The position numbers and the translations under genes were made by a program. The notes below the pieces were generated by a model that saw only the letters and a list, made by a program, of their open reading frames with translations, ran no database searches and was not told where the DNA came from. From Sporolactobacillus nakayamae (lineage in GTDB: Bacteria; Bacillota; Bacilli; Bacillales; Sporolactobacillaceae): DNA of 63,018 nucleotides. Shown in pieces: positions 16,711 to 25,979 of this stretch (within the stretch, counting starts at the first letter, position 1; every line of letters starts with the position of its first letter). The DNA is taken from contig NZ_FOOY01000008.1 in assembly GCF_900113325.1 (NCBI RefSeq), positions 67,388-130,405 of the forward strand, written 5' to 3'.

Positions 16711-18609
16711 TTAATGTAGCAAGGCATATACTTGATCTGCATCTGTCGCTGTATTCAGCGCGGTTACCACACGTTGATCGACCAATTTCTGCGCCGTGTC
16801 CGATAGGTAGTGCAGATGCGCTTCACTGCCTTTTGGCGGGATTAAAAAGGCGATGACAAAGGTTACCGGTTTTTTGTCAAAGGTTTGCCAATCCGTGATG
16901 GGTTCTTCAAGTTTCACTGCCAGCATCGCCGCTTTTTTAATTGTCTCAGACTGTGCATGTGGAATGGCAAAGCCGTTTTCCATACCCGTTGAACTCTGTT
17001 CTTCGCGTTTCCGAAATGCTTCGACTAATCGTTCCTGATCGCTCACAATGCCTTTATCTTGCATTTTTTCAGCAATAAATCGGAACAACTCATCTTTCGT
17101 TTGAATACCCTTTTCAAAATAAATGTTTCCTTTGTCCAAAAGTGTATCTTGAGCGATGGTCGGAGCAGCTTGGGCGGTTCCTACAGTTGCCTGGACAACC
17201 GTATTCGTTTCTTCCGCTTTCAAATTTTTAGTATAGCGATGTTTCTGATCGATAGCGATCAGATAACCTGACACTAACGCTCCGGCGAGAATTGCCAAAA
17301 CCCAGAGCAGCGGATGGGTCACAATCGGCAGCACGATAAATCCGCCGTGAGGTGCCGGTACCTGAACCTTCATATAATAGGTTAGAATCGCAGCGATCGA
17401 TGAACCGACCATCAATGATGGGATGACAGTAAACGGACTCTTCGCCGCAAATGGAATCGCGCCTTCAGTAATATGTGTGGAGCCAAGCAGAAAGTTGACA
17501 TAGCCGGCGTTACGTTCTTCTTTTTGAAAATACTTACCGGCAAACAGAACTGCAAAACCAGTCGCAATCGGTGGCGCGATGCATGCGGCAGAGACGCCGG
17601 CCATGAAATAGAAATTCCCTTGACCAAGCAGTGCGACCCCAGTTACATAGGCTGCCTTGTTTACCGGACCGCCCATATCAAACGCGCACATGATACCGAC
17701 AATCAATCCGAGCACAAGAGGACTTTGATTCTGCATATTGCTTAGGAATTGCATCATACCTTCATTTATTGCTGTCATTGGCGAAGACAGTAAAATCATT
17801 GCGTACCCACCAATGAGACCGCCCAGCACCGGAAGAAGAAAAATTGATTTCAGACCATCTAGTTGTTTCGGCAATCCCTTCAAGCCTTTTTCAAGCAGCA
17901 GAATCAGATAACCGGACAAAAAGCCGCTGACAATACCGCCAAGGAAACCGGTTCCATTTGTGAACGCGATCATACCGGTGATAAATCCAATCACAAGACC
18001 GGAGCGTTTTCCGATCGCTTGGGCGATGTATGCCGACAGAATCGGTACCATTAATCCCAGCCCTACTTTGCCGATCGCGTTCAGATTGGCTGCGAACACA
18101 TTATATTCATTGCTTTTCGGGTCTGCCGAATTGATTCCGAACATGAAGGAAATGGCGAGCAGCACACCACCGGCAACAACTACGGGAAGCATGTGAGAAA
18201 CGCCGTTCATCAAGTAAACATACAGTTTGTGTGCAACCGATTCTTTATCAACACTTACGGTCGCACCGCTTCCGCTCGGAGTATGCCCGTTTTTGAACAG
18301 AGGTACGGAACCGTTTACAATTTCATCAATTAATTTTTCCGGTTCTTTAATTCCTTTCGTTACCGAAACCTTGATCACACGTTTACCCGCAAAGCGATCT
18401 TCGTCAACATCCTTATCAGCGGCGATAATCACGCCGTCCGCTTCTGCAATTTCCTTTGGTGTCAAGCCGTTTTCAATACCCGCTTGTCCATGCGTTTCCA
18501 CTTTTATCTCAATACCTTTTGCCTTTGCCGCATCTTCAAGCGCTTTCTTAGCCATGAACGTATGCGCAATTCCTGTCGGACAACCTGTTGCCGCAATAAT
18601 TTTTGTCAT
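16711..18609 (-). CDS. fruA: Fructose PTS permease, domain order EIIB-EIIC-EIIA
   Basis: 632 residues. N-terminal EIIB of the fructose class with phosphocysteine in ATGCPTGIAHTFMA (7-20). A membrane EIIC of about 340 residues with GFLSGYLILLLEKG and CAFDMGGPVNKAAYV. C-terminal EIIA with phosphohistidine in GFAIPHAQSE. Imports fructose as fructose-1-phosphate for FruK. B. subtilis FruA is usually A-B-C, so the B-C-A order is a variant. Start ATG overlaps the fruK stop (ATGA), giving translational coupling. Confidence 0.94.
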   Translation of the reverse strand: MTKIIAATGCPTGIAHTFMAKKALEDAAKAKGIEIKVETHGQAGIENGLTPKEIAEADGVIIAADKDVDEDRFAGKRVIKVSVTKGIKEPEKLIDEIVNGSVPLFKNGHTPSGSGATVSVDKESVAHKLYVYLMNGVSHMLPVVVAGGVLLAISFMFGINSADPKSNEYNVFAANLNAIGKVGLGLMVPILSAYIAQAIGKRSGLVIGFITGMIAFTNGTGFLGGIVSGFLSGYLILLLEKGLKGLPKQLDGLKSIFLLPVLGGLIGGYAMILLSSPMTAINEGMMQFLSNMQNQSPLVLGLIVGIMCAFDMGGPVNKAAYVTGVALLGQGNFYFMAGVSAACIAPPIATGFAVLFAGKYFQKEERNAGYVNFLLGSTHITEGAIPFAAKSPFTVIPSLMVGSSIAAILTYYMKVQVPAPHGGFIVLPIVTHPLLWVLAILAGALVSGYLIAIDQKHRYTKNLKAEETNTVVQATVGTAQAAPTIAQDTLLDKGNIYFEKGIQTKDELFRFIAEKMQDKGIVSDQERLVEAFRKREEQSSTGMENGFAIPHAQSETIKKAAMLAVKLEEPITDWQTFDKKPVTFVIAFLIPPKGSEAHLHYLSDTAQKLVDQRVVTALNTATDADQVYALLH

Positions 18610-19550
18610 GATTCTTCTGCCCCCTTCAAATGTGTCGTAAGTTTAATTTGTTTCATTAATTCCGGAACATCAGTTAAATCGCTGAGTCCTGCGGTAAATG
18701 CCGTTGAAGATCCCGCCGCCGTCGCATAAACCAGCGCGTCTTCCAGGCTTTTGTTTTTGAGCCTGGAACCAATAAAGGTACCGAGCAGCGTGTCGCCGGC
18801 GCAGGCAGTATTGACTACTTCGCCCTTAGGAGCTGTGGTGAACAGTATATGTTCCTTATCCACATACATCGTGCCCTTCTCCCCTCGAGAAACCAAGATT
18901 CGCTGTGCCCCTTTTTTCAGTAACTTTTCTGCCGCTTCAATCAGCTGCGCTTCACTATTAAAAGAGTCAGGCTTTACACCCAGCCATGCCGCCAACTCCT
19001 CATCACTCGGCTTGATTAGGTAGGGATGATCTTCAAGGCAACTCAGCAGCGCATTCGAGCTGACGTCAAGAATCAATTGAAATCCTTTTTGCACTGACAA
19101 TTGAGAAATTCTTTTCAAAATCGAATCATCGACGCCTCTCGGCAGACTGCCTGACACGAACAGCATATCCTTGCCGGTAAGCTTACTGATTTTATCAATC
19201 AATTGCGCTTGCGCGGCCAAACTGATCGCCGGTCCGCGATTCACCGCTTTATATTCCGCGGCGCCTGCTTTTATAAACGTATTAATGCGTGTGATACCAT
19301 CGATTATGACGAAGTCGGTCGCAATACCGGTCTGATTCAGTTCATCATCAATATACGTACCTGTAAACCCACCTAAGAATCCGGTAGCTACACTGTCAAT
19401 CCCCATTTTTTTCAGCATAAATGATATATTGATCGTTTTCCCGTTTGCCTGGTAATCTTCGAAAACACTTCGATTAACCACATGAGGTTCAAAACTGTTA
19501 AACTCAGTAAACAGATCAATTGCCGGATTCATCGTGCATGTATAGATCAC
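18606..19550 (-). CDS. fruK: 1-phosphofructokinase
   Basis: 314-residue PfkB-family kinase phosphorylating fructose-1-phosphate to fructose-1,6-bisphosphate. N-terminus MIYTCTMNPAIDLF, and the catalytic anion-hole/base motif near residue 250 is NTACAGDTLLGTF, with Asp in AGD. It is first in fruK-fruA. GTG start with a weak GAGGG site. Divergent from an RpiR-type regulator. Confidence 0.93.
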   Translation of the reverse strand: MIYTCTMNPAIDLFTEFNSFEPHVVNRSVFEDYQANGKTINISFMLKKMGIDSVATGFLGGFTGTYIDDELNQTGIATDFVIIDGITRINTFIKAGAAEYKAVNRGPAISLAAQAQLIDKISKLTGKDMLFVSGSLPRGVDDSILKRISQLSVQKGFQLILDVSSNALLSCLEDHPYLIKPSDEELAAWLGVKPDSFNSEAQLIEAAEKLLKKGAQRILVSRGEKGTMYVDKEHILFTTAPKGEVVNTACAGDTLLGTFIGSRLKNKSLEDALVYATAAGSSTAFTAGLSDLTDVPELMKQIKLTTHLKGAEES

Positions 19551-19611
19551 GGATTATCCCTCACTTTCACTTGCATCTTCTCTACTTTTTCATTATGCCA
19601 TGATTGTTTAT

Positions 19612-19638
19612 GAAAATGTTTTCGAAAAAGGATATAAT
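19612..19638. promoter_or_regulatory. Candidate operator and -10 box between fruK and its regulator
   Basis: GAAAATGTTTTC (19612-19623) is a palindrome with 5-bp arms. A perfect TATAAT (19633-19638) follows on the plus strand, with no good -35 box. A further GTTTTCAAA half motif lies at 19649-19657. A dimeric RpiR-type regulator could bind here and control both directions. Confidence 0.5.
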
Positions 19639-19669
19639 CAATGTAAAGGTTTTCAAATTGGAGGTCAAG

Positions 19670-20449
19670 ATGGACTTTACTTTTTTCGAACGCGTCAATC
19701 AGTATTTCGAAACACTCAGTGACAGCGAAAAGTTTCTGCTCCGCTATATTCAGGAGCATTTGAATGACATGCCGAAAATTTCAATCGTCCGTTTAAGCGA
19801 GAATGCCAACGTGTCGACAGCGACGATTGTCCGCACAATGAAGAAGCTTGGCTATGAAGGTTTTACGTCCTTCAAGATCCGTCTGAAGGACGAGCATCGG
19901 CTTGCTCCCGAGTTTTCCGTTGTCGAAAAAGTCGATAATAAAATTAAAGAAGCCATGCTTAAGAATGAACAGGAAGTCACCAAAACGATACAAATGCTTG
20001 ATCGCGGTACGATTGAAGATGTATTGCAGAAAATCATTTACTCAAGAAAAATTGTGCTGTTCGCCCGCGGCTTTTCTGAACTGATCGCCAAAGAGATGAC
20101 CGTTAAATTTCAGCTCACCGGCAAGTATTGTGAAATGCATGACGATCCGAACATCATCACGACGATCAGCAAGCGAATAGATAAGAAAGATCTCGTTATC
20201 TTCATCTCACTCAATGGACGTACCGAAGAATTGGTACAGGCAGCGAAGAACTGCAAGGCAAACGGAGTCAGCACAATCACACTGACCGCCAATCGTGAGA
20301 GTCCGCTTTACACCTTGTCCGAACTCACGCTCGTCGGCTACAAGTCGAAGGTATCCTATTTCCCGGATTACGAAGTGCGCTCGCGGCTCCCGCTGCAGGT
20401 CATGGCGCGCATTATTCTGGATGCCTACGCCATACGCACGCGTTCCTGA
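19670..20449 (+). CDS. RpiR/MurR family regulator, probable fructose operon regulator
   Basis: 259 residues from the ATG that follows TTGGAGG; an earlier ATG lies upstream of the -10 box and is not used. N-terminal HTH_6 domain (1-77, with VRLSENANVSTATIVRTMKKLGYEGF) and a C-terminal SIS sugar-phosphate-binding domain (about 105-240, with LFARGFSELIAKEM and FISLNGRTEELVQ). It is divergent from fruK-fruA, so it probably senses fructose-1-phosphate or a related sugar phosphate. Most fru operons use a DeoR-type or LacI-type FruR, so an RpiR-type regulator here is a variation. Confidence 0.85.
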   Translation: MDFTFFERVNQYFETLSDSEKFLLRYIQEHLNDMPKISIVRLSENANVSTATIVRTMKKLGYEGFTSFKIRLKDEHRLAPEFSVVEKVDNKIKEAMLKNEQEVTKTIQMLDRGTIEDVLQKIIYSRKIVLFARGFSELIAKEMTVKFQLTGKYCEMHDDPNIITTISKRIDKKDLVIFISLNGRTEELVQAAKNCKANGVSTITLTANRESPLYTLSELTLVGYKSKVSYFPDYEVRSRLPLQVMARIILDAYAIRTRS

Positions 20450-20587
20450 TTGCTTGTGCGGAACTGTGCGTGACCACGCATGATAAATACGGATGCGCGC
20501 ATCACAAATGCGGGGTGTGTTACGCTTTTTCGTATTAGAATAGAAGAAAAGGTCGTCGATGTGCGATCAATGATTGGAAGATATCTA

Positions 20588-20767
20588 ATGAAGAGAAGTA
20601 ATTGGGTACTCTTGGTTTTGGCAATCGTACTCCCGCTCGTTATTCTGATCAATCTCTTTGTTTATAACGATATTGTCGCACCCATTCTCATAGGCTTGCT
20701 CATCTTTGCGTCCGGATGTTTCTTTAACTATTTAAATAGAAAGAGGTTGCTGAAAAAAAGACGCTGA
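20588..20767 (+). CDS. Small membrane protein of unknown function
   Basis: 59 residues: MKRSNWVLLVLAIVLPLVIL begins the first of two hydrophobic helices, joined by a short VYNDIV turn, and the C-terminus is very basic (NRKRLLKKRR). ATG 8 nt after GGAAG. Not recognised. No clear terminator separates it from the RpiR gene. Confidence 0.5.
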   Translation: MKRSNWVLLVLAIVLPLVILINLFVYNDIVAPILIGLLIFASGCFFNYLNRKRLLKKRR

Positions 20768-20926
20768 TGAGCACCTGTGTAGTGACAAATCTTTTTGTTC
20801 CACAATTAGTTATTCGCATCGTGCAGCGCTATGGTAAACTAATAAAGACTATTGATTCGCGGCTTTCGTCATTGATTGCTCCGACAATCGCGAGTAGCCA
20901 TCACACACATCTGGAGGTTTGATTCA

Positions 20927-21310
20927 ATGAAGAAGCAAATCGCATCAAACGCTGCACCAAAAGCAGTCGGCCCTTACTCTCAAGGAGTCCAAGCTGGCGA
21001 CTTTCTGTTCGCATCCGGACAGATTCCGCTCGACCCGGCAACTGGAGAAATCGTCGACGGCGGCATTGAGTTACAAGCCGAACGCGTTTTTCTAAATCTG
21101 CAGGCCGTATTGAATGAGGCAGACCTCGACTTTTCAAATGTCGTAAGCGCCACGGTCTACCTTGCGGACATTAATGACTTTGCAACTGTAAACGGCATTT
21201 ACTCAAATTATTTCACAGGAGAAATCCTCCCGGCACGTTGCGCGTTCCAAGTAGCTGCCCTGCCCAAGCAATCGAAGCTCGAAATTTCTTGTGTCGCATA
21301 TAAGGGGTAA
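20927..21310 (+). CDS. ridA: RidA family enamine/imine deaminase
   Basis: 127 residues, the full RidA length. It hydrolyses reactive 2-aminoacrylate-type enamines made by PLP dehydratases to ketoacids and ammonia. Seen: PKAVGPYSQGVQAGDFLFASGQ at the N-terminus and ILPARCAFQVAALPK with the conserved Arg near residue 105. ATG after CTGGAGG. DpaL, encoded in this window, releases 2-aminoacrylate-type intermediates, so the two activities could be complementary, though the genes are 19 kb apart. Confidence 0.93.
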   Translation: MKKQIASNAAPKAVGPYSQGVQAGDFLFASGQIPLDPATGEIVDGGIELQAERVFLNLQAVLNEADLDFSNVVSATVYLADINDFATVNGIYSNYFTGEILPARCAFQVAALPKQSKLEISCVAYKG

Positions 21311-21313
21311 ATA

Positions 21314-21354
21314 ACAAGCCTGAACGCGAAGAATGATGCGTTCAGGCTTGTTTT
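21314..21354. terminator. Bidirectional terminator between ridA and the aldo/keto reductase gene
   Basis: A perfect 15-bp stem (AACAAGCCTGAACGC / GCGTTCAGGCTTGTT) with a 9-base loop serves two convergent genes. Confidence 0.9.
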
Positions 21355-21364
21355 GTGCTGGAAA

Positions 21365-22186
21365 TTAGAAACCTTCCGGATCATTATTGTTTCGTCTGTT
21401 TTCATTCAGAGCGTCGATCTTCTCCATTTCATCAGCAGACAGCTTAAAGTCAAAAATGTCGACATTGCTTATCGCATGTTCCGGGTTGGTGGATCTAGGA
21501 ATAGTGATGATACCGTGCTGCACATGCCACCGCAAAATCACCTGTGCCGCAGTTTTATCATGAGCTTCAGCGATATTCATTATCGACGGATTCTTCAGCA
21601 CAGTCCCTGTTCCAAGCGGTGAATACCCTTCAACCTGAATATTCTGCTCCGCGCAATAGACTCGTAAAGGGGCTTGAGACAGAAGCGGGTGAAACTCAAT
21701 TTGATTAATTGCCGGCCGAATCTTTGCATCCTCCAACAATTCCTCAATATGATGCGGATTAAAATTACTCACGCCAATCGCTCGTACTTTGCCTTGCCGA
21801 TAAAGGTGCTCCATCGCTCGCCATGAATCTTTAAACTTCCCGGTAACCGGCCAATGAATGAGATAAAGATCCAGATAATCAAGTCCCAAGGTCTTTAAGC
21901 TCTTGTCAAAAGCCTTGAGCGTCTCTTCATATCCCTGATCATCATTCCTAAGCTTCGTTGTGATAAAGAGCTTGTGCCTGTTCATTTCCGATTTCCTGAT
22001 TGCCTCCCCAACAAGATCTTCATTTTTGTAATGTTCGGCAGTGTCAATCATCCTGTACCCAGCCTTTAAAGCGGTTGATACAGACGTAATCACGTCCCTC
22101 CCGCGAACATGCCAAGTTCCAAAACCTACCCCCGGCATTTGAACGCCGTTATTCAATGTCACTTTTTCACCCAGAGAATTAATCAT
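21365..22186 (-). CDS. Aldo/keto reductase
   Basis: About 273 residues of the AKR5-like (2,5-diketo-gluconate reductase) type: MPGVGFGTW near the start, catalytic Asp and Tyr in MIDTAEHYKNE, Lys in FITTKLRND, His in LIHWPV, and the C-terminal NADPH-binding IPRSTNPEH. It reduces a carbonyl with NADPH. It follows rhaD on the same strand 55 bp away, so it may reduce the lactaldehyde-type product of the aldolase; this is inferred. ATG choice is between two adjacent codons. Confidence 0.88.
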   Translation of the reverse strand: MINSLGEKVTLNNGVQMPGVGFGTWHVRGRDVITSVSTALKAGYRMIDTAEHYKNEDLVGEAIRKSEMNRHKLFITTKLRNDDQGYEETLKAFDKSLKTLGLDYLDLYLIHWPVTGKFKDSWRAMEHLYRQGKVRAIGVSNFNPHHIEELLEDAKIRPAINQIEFHPLLSQAPLRVYCAEQNIQVEGYSPLGTGTVLKNPSIMNIAEAHDKTAAQVILRWHVQHGIITIPRSTNPEHAISNVDIFDFKLSADEMEKIDALNENRRNNNDPEGF

Positions 22187-22240
22187 CATAATCCTTCTTT
22201 CCCATACAGTAGTCAGTCTTTTGATTTATCAATCATTTGT

Positions 22241-23071
22241 TTAATGGAGAATACCTTCTTTGGGTACTACATTGAACGCCTGTGCAAGATCTTTTAATTG
22301 ACTGTCCGTTATTTGAGCGCGAACATTTCGGTAGGTTAGCATATAGATTTGCGCCGCTTTTTCAACTGTTTCAATGAGACCATAGGCATCGTCAAAAGTC
22401 TCTCCAGACGCCAATATGCCATGATGAGGCCAAAGTACAATTCGTGAATGCCGCATTTTCTCAGCGGTTGCTTCAGCGATATTGCGATTCCCGCATACCA
22501 TCCATGGGATAACACTGACACCATCCGGAAACACGATCAGGCATTCACTGATAATTCCCCAGAGTGTACGTGTCAGTTCATTTTCATTAAGTGAATGAAC
22601 AAAGGTCATCGCAGAAATATTCGTCGCGTGATTATGCAAAATCACCTTATGATTTGGGTTCTGTGCTAAGCGCACACTATGTGAAAGTAAATGGGTTGGA
22701 AATTCGCTTGTCGGACCTCTTCCCGCCTCAAATCCCCAAAGCACATCAATCGAATCGCCGCTCTCTTTCAACCGAACAATTCCTAATTCTTCACTTGGAC
22801 GCTTTTCAACATTTTTAAAGAAACTACCTGTGGCAGTGACTAAGAATACTTTTCCAACCAAATTTTCAGGTACTTCTCCAAATCCGTTGAACGGTATCTC
22901 CTTCGCAACATGATCCGGATCAAGATAAGGCCTTAACTCATCCTCATCAATAATGTAACTAATGTTCCCTCCATTACGTTCATCCCAGCCGTGCGACCAC
23001 ATTATTGATGCCAGCTCTGTCATTTCTTTAACAAAATTTGCCTCTACTATGCTTTTCGATGCTATGGTCAT
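22241..23071 (-). CDS. rhaD: Rhamnulose-1-phosphate aldolase (RhaD type)
   Basis: 276-residue class II zinc aldolase cleaving rhamnulose-1-phosphate, or a similar ketose-1-phosphate, into DHAP and lactaldehyde. Metal ligands appear in ILHNHATN (about 140-147) and in LWPHHGILA (about 210-218); WDERNGGNIS marks the phosphate-binding loop. No rhaA, rhaB or rhamnose regulator is nearby, whereas a PTS and a PfkB kinase are divergently encoded, so the true substrate may be another phosphorylated ketose. A cre site lies 63 bp upstream. Confidence 0.88.
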   Translation of the reverse strand: MTIASKSIVEANFVKEMTELASIMWSHGWDERNGGNISYIIDEDELRPYLDPDHVAKEIPFNGFGEVPENLVGKVFLVTATGSFFKNVEKRPSEELGIVRLKESGDSIDVLWGFEAGRGPTSEFPTHLLSHSVRLAQNPNHKVILHNHATNISAMTFVHSLNENELTRTLWGIISECLIVFPDGVSVIPWMVCGNRNIAEATAEKMRHSRIVLWPHHGILASGETFDDAYGLIETVEKAAQIYMLTYRNVRAQITDSQLKDLAQAFNVVPKEGILH

Positions 23072-23133
23072 AGCTAATACTTCCTCTCATTAATTAATAA
23101 AATAGTATCTATTCATAACATCATCGCCGATAT

Positions 23134-23148
23134 TGTAACCGTTTTCAC
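23134..23148. promoter_or_regulatory. cre site upstream of rhaD
   Basis: On the minus strand GTGAAAACGGTTACA fits the cre consensus at all positions but the outermost first W. It lies between the phosphatase gene and rhaD. Confidence 0.65.
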
Positions 23149-23177
23149 ACGATAGAACCGTTCACTTAGTTCTCTAC

Positions 23178-23822
23178 CTAAAAGCTTTTCCCAACATAGT
23201 CAATGTTAAAATCTTTCCCGTCATAGACAATCTTAGTTAGACTTGCATTGGGGATAACATCTACTTTGATCTGTTCGTTTGAAAGAAAAAAAACAAGGCA
23301 GCTGATAAATAATCCATGACTAACAGCCAAGATGTCATTAGAAGGAGCGGATGTGAATATCTCTAATAGACGATGTATCCTTTTTTTTACATCACTATAA
23401 TTTTCAGCAGCATGAAAGGTGTCACGTTTTTTTAAACCCTCCAATACAAGTATCTTCTGCCAGTCTGGATAATCGGAATTAAACTGGGGTAGATTTACGG
23501 CGGTTCCCGATTTATTCCACATCAGGTGGGAATTCATTCCTTCAAATGAACCAAAGGATACTTCTCTCAGTTCTTCGATCTCACTTAGCATGCTCATGGA
23601 TAAATCGCTGCCCTTTAAAATGAGCTTGGCAGTGTGCTTTGCTCTGGTGAGGTCACTCGTATAAACAGTGTTAATCGTTATGTTATTTTGCTTCAAGGCT
23701 TTTCCTAATGACCGTGCTTCCTCTTCACCTTTAATAGTGAGTGGCGAATCCGCACAACCCTGAGCAATATTAAGCAAGTTGAAAAATGTTTCTCCGTGCC
23801 TAACCAAGTAAATCCTCTTCAT
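23178..23822 (-). CDS. Histidine phosphatase (phosphoglycerate mutase-like) family protein
   Basis: 214 residues. The catalytic LVRHGETFFN is at the N-terminus, the acid EVSFGSFEGM near residue 85 and the second His in AVSHGLFI near 160. Such proteins remove phosphate from small phosphorylated metabolites, and this one may act on a sugar phosphate of the local pathway. ATG chosen 8 nt after GGGGGG; earlier starts are too near it. Located at the head of the minus-strand arm of the divergent sugar locus. Confidence 0.85.
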   Translation of the reverse strand: MKRIYLVRHGETFFNLLNIAQGCADSPLTIKGEEEARSLGKALKQNNITINTVYTSDLTRAKHTAKLILKGSDLSMSMLSEIEELREVSFGSFEGMNSHLMWNKSGTAVNLPQFNSDYPDWQKILVLEGLKKRDTFHAAENYSDVKKRIHRLLEIFTSAPSNDILAVSHGLFISCLVFFLSNEQIKVDVIPNASLTKIVYDGKDFNIDYVGKSF

Positions 23823-23893
23823 CTCCATCACCCCCCTTGTTATCATTCAAATAGAGTATATAGTTGCATGGCTGTTCGTACATCACATCGTTT

Positions 23894-23947
23894 GTGAAAG
23901 CGTTAACATTTTATTGTGATGAAATGCAGATGCTGTACCCATATAAT
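23894..23947 (+). promoter_or_regulatory. cre site and -10 box of the PTS operon
   Basis: TGAAAGCGTTAACA (23895-23908) matches the strict cre consensus TGWAARCGYTWNCW at all 14 positions. A perfect TATAAT (23942-23947) follows without a good -35 box, which suits activation by the PRD regulator encoded next. Confidence 0.75.
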
Positions 23948-23973
23948 TAAATTTGCAAAGGAGGTGAAAACGA

Positions 23974-25974
23974 TTGATCATCTTAGACCGTGAGATTACA
24001 AATCTTATACTTGTTCAGAAACACCTGAGCGTAGAGGAAATTGCCAACCACTTATCCACAGAAAAAGACAGAGTCCTTGAACGTATTCATTTAATCAGCG
24101 AACAGCTTCCTCATGAATCCATTGAAGTAGTTAACGGGGAAGTGAAAGTATCTGAAAAATGTGTCGATGAGTTATATGCATCATTGGTCGGCAATTTATC
24201 GTCAAATTCAAATGAATATGAAGTCGATCTAAGAAAAAATTTAATCAAACTCGAATTAATCGTCCGCAACAATCATCACACATTGCAGACACTATCTGAT
24301 TTGTTTTATGTAAGCAAAAATACAGTATTTTCAGATATGAAGTATTTAAAAGAAGAACTAAAAAATTTGAATCTTCATGTAACCTATTTGAGAAAAGATG
24401 GTTATCAAATCAATGGTCCGGAATATTTAATTCGAAATCATTTGGTTCAACTCATAAATGAGTTATTAAAAACAGCTTATGGACGATCTTGCCTCATTGA
24501 TCGATTCGATATTAATAAGGAAATGGTATCCCGAATCAAACAAAAATTAGAATCTATTGAAGAAGAAATAATGATTCGCCTTACCGATGAGCAGATTGAA
24601 AATTTACCAATTATTCTATCGATTTTATTGCAACGCGTTCAGAACTTCCCTAGGGCTTGGAGTTTTAAAGTGGAGAGATATGATATTAGAAACACTTTAG
24701 AATTTCCAGTCATCAAAAAACAGTTCAGAGAATTTCCCTTTCTTAAAGATGTTGATCTATTGTATCTGTCCTTACACATTCTTTCATCGAATCGAATTGA
24801 ATCAGCACTTGATTTTGCTGATAGCGAAGAAATAAGTAGTTCGGTAAATCAATTCATCACACTATTAAAGGAAAAGTTAGCCATTGATTTTGTAAAAGAG
24901 ACTGATTTTAAGTCTAAGATTATGCTGCATATTCAGCCGGCAATTTTCAGAAATATTTTAGGCTTTCGTGTAAATAATCCGCTAACTGAACGGTTCATAA
25001 AAGAACATTATTATGTCTTTAAAGCAGTTACACATGCATCAAGAAAATCATTTGGAACAATCCTTGAACATGATTTTTCGGATGAAGAAATTGTCTACCT
25101 TTCAATGATTGTACTGGGGTGGATGTATCAAACAGATGAAGATTCTTCAGCCTACTATAAGGCCGTTGTCTTGTGCTTTAATGGCACATCGGTTTCAAAG
25201 CTATTGCTCGAAAACTTAAAAGACATGTTTCCTGATATTGAATTTATCGGTGCATTTTCTTTTCGACAATTTGAACAAATGAATCTGGAGCCAGACTTTA
25301 TTTTCACAACAGTTCCAATGAAAAGTCGTATTACTACCATTATTGTTCCACCTTTTCTCGAGCCGGACAGCCGAAAACAATTGAGAAAAGTTGTTTCCAA
25401 GTTACTTAGTCAAGACCCAAAGCGAAAGGCTAAAGGTATTGTTTTTGCCATAAAAGATCTCATTCCTGAGGATAAACGAGAACTTGCTGAGCTTGCACTT
25501 AAATCCTTTTTTGATAAAGAGGAAGAAAAACGCCCGATTTATCGTGAACGGATAAGCTTAACCGAAGAAAATATTTCAGTAATTGATTCCCCCGTTTCCT
25601 GGGAGAACTGTGTCGACATAGCCTTTAAACCCATTATTAATAGAAAAAGTATCGAAAATGATTACATTGACAAATGTAAGTCTATATTTTATTCCAATTA
25701 CCGCCAAATGCTTATTGGTCCGGAAGTCTACCTGCCGCATGCTGCTGTGTCAAAGGAATCCGCCGATATTCAGATCACTATTTTCAAGCGAGCGGTGACA
25801 AATCCAGACGGTCATTCATTTAAGATTATGGTTGCTCTTGTACCAGAAAAAACAAACGCCCATGTGCCTTTGCTATTAAAGCTTAATGATGTCTTCTTGG
25901 AAAGGGGGCGTATTGAAGCAATAATCGCTTGCAAGTCAAGGAAAGATATTCTAAATCTACTTGAAGGGGGGTGA
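23974..25974 (+). CDS. PRD-containing PTS operon regulator with EIIB- and EIIA-like domains
   Basis: 666 residues of the MtlR/ManR/BglG-activator type. N-terminal helix-turn-helix domains (TLSDLFYVSKNTVFSDMKYL), two PRD domains (about 190-400), an EIIB-like domain (VVLCFNGTSVSKLLL, Cys near 397) and an EIIA-like C-terminus with the phosphohistidine motif in VYLPHAAVS. It would activate the operon it heads when the PTS transports its sugar. TTG start, 7-8 nt after AAAGGAGGTGAA. It overlaps the next gene region by a few bases. Confidence 0.9.
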   Translation: MIILDREITNLILVQKHLSVEEIANHLSTEKDRVLERIHLISEQLPHESIEVVNGEVKVSEKCVDELYASLVGNLSSNSNEYEVDLRKNLIKLELIVRNNHHTLQTLSDLFYVSKNTVFSDMKYLKEELKNLNLHVTYLRKDGYQINGPEYLIRNHLVQLINELLKTAYGRSCLIDRFDINKEMVSRIKQKLESIEEEIMIRLTDEQIENLPIILSILLQRVQNFPRAWSFKVERYDIRNTLEFPVIKKQFREFPFLKDVDLLYLSLHILSSNRIESALDFADSEEISSSVNQFITLLKEKLAIDFVKETDFKSKIMLHIQPAIFRNILGFRVNNPLTERFIKEHYYVFKAVTHASRKSFGTILEHDFSDEEIVYLSMIVLGWMYQTDEDSSAYYKAVVLCFNGTSVSKLLLENLKDMFPDIEFIGAFSFRQFEQMNLEPDFIFTTVPMKSRITTIIVPPFLEPDSRKQLRKVVSKLLSQDPKRKAKGIVFAIKDLIPEDKRELAELALKSFFDKEEEKRPIYRERISLTEENISVIDSPVSWENCVDIAFKPIINRKSIENDYIDKCKSIFYSNYRQMLIGPEVYLPHAAVSKESADIQITIFKRAVTNPDGHSFKIMVALVPEKTNAHVPLLLKLNDVFLERGRIEAIIACKSRKDILNLLEGG

Positions 25975-25979
25975 ACATA

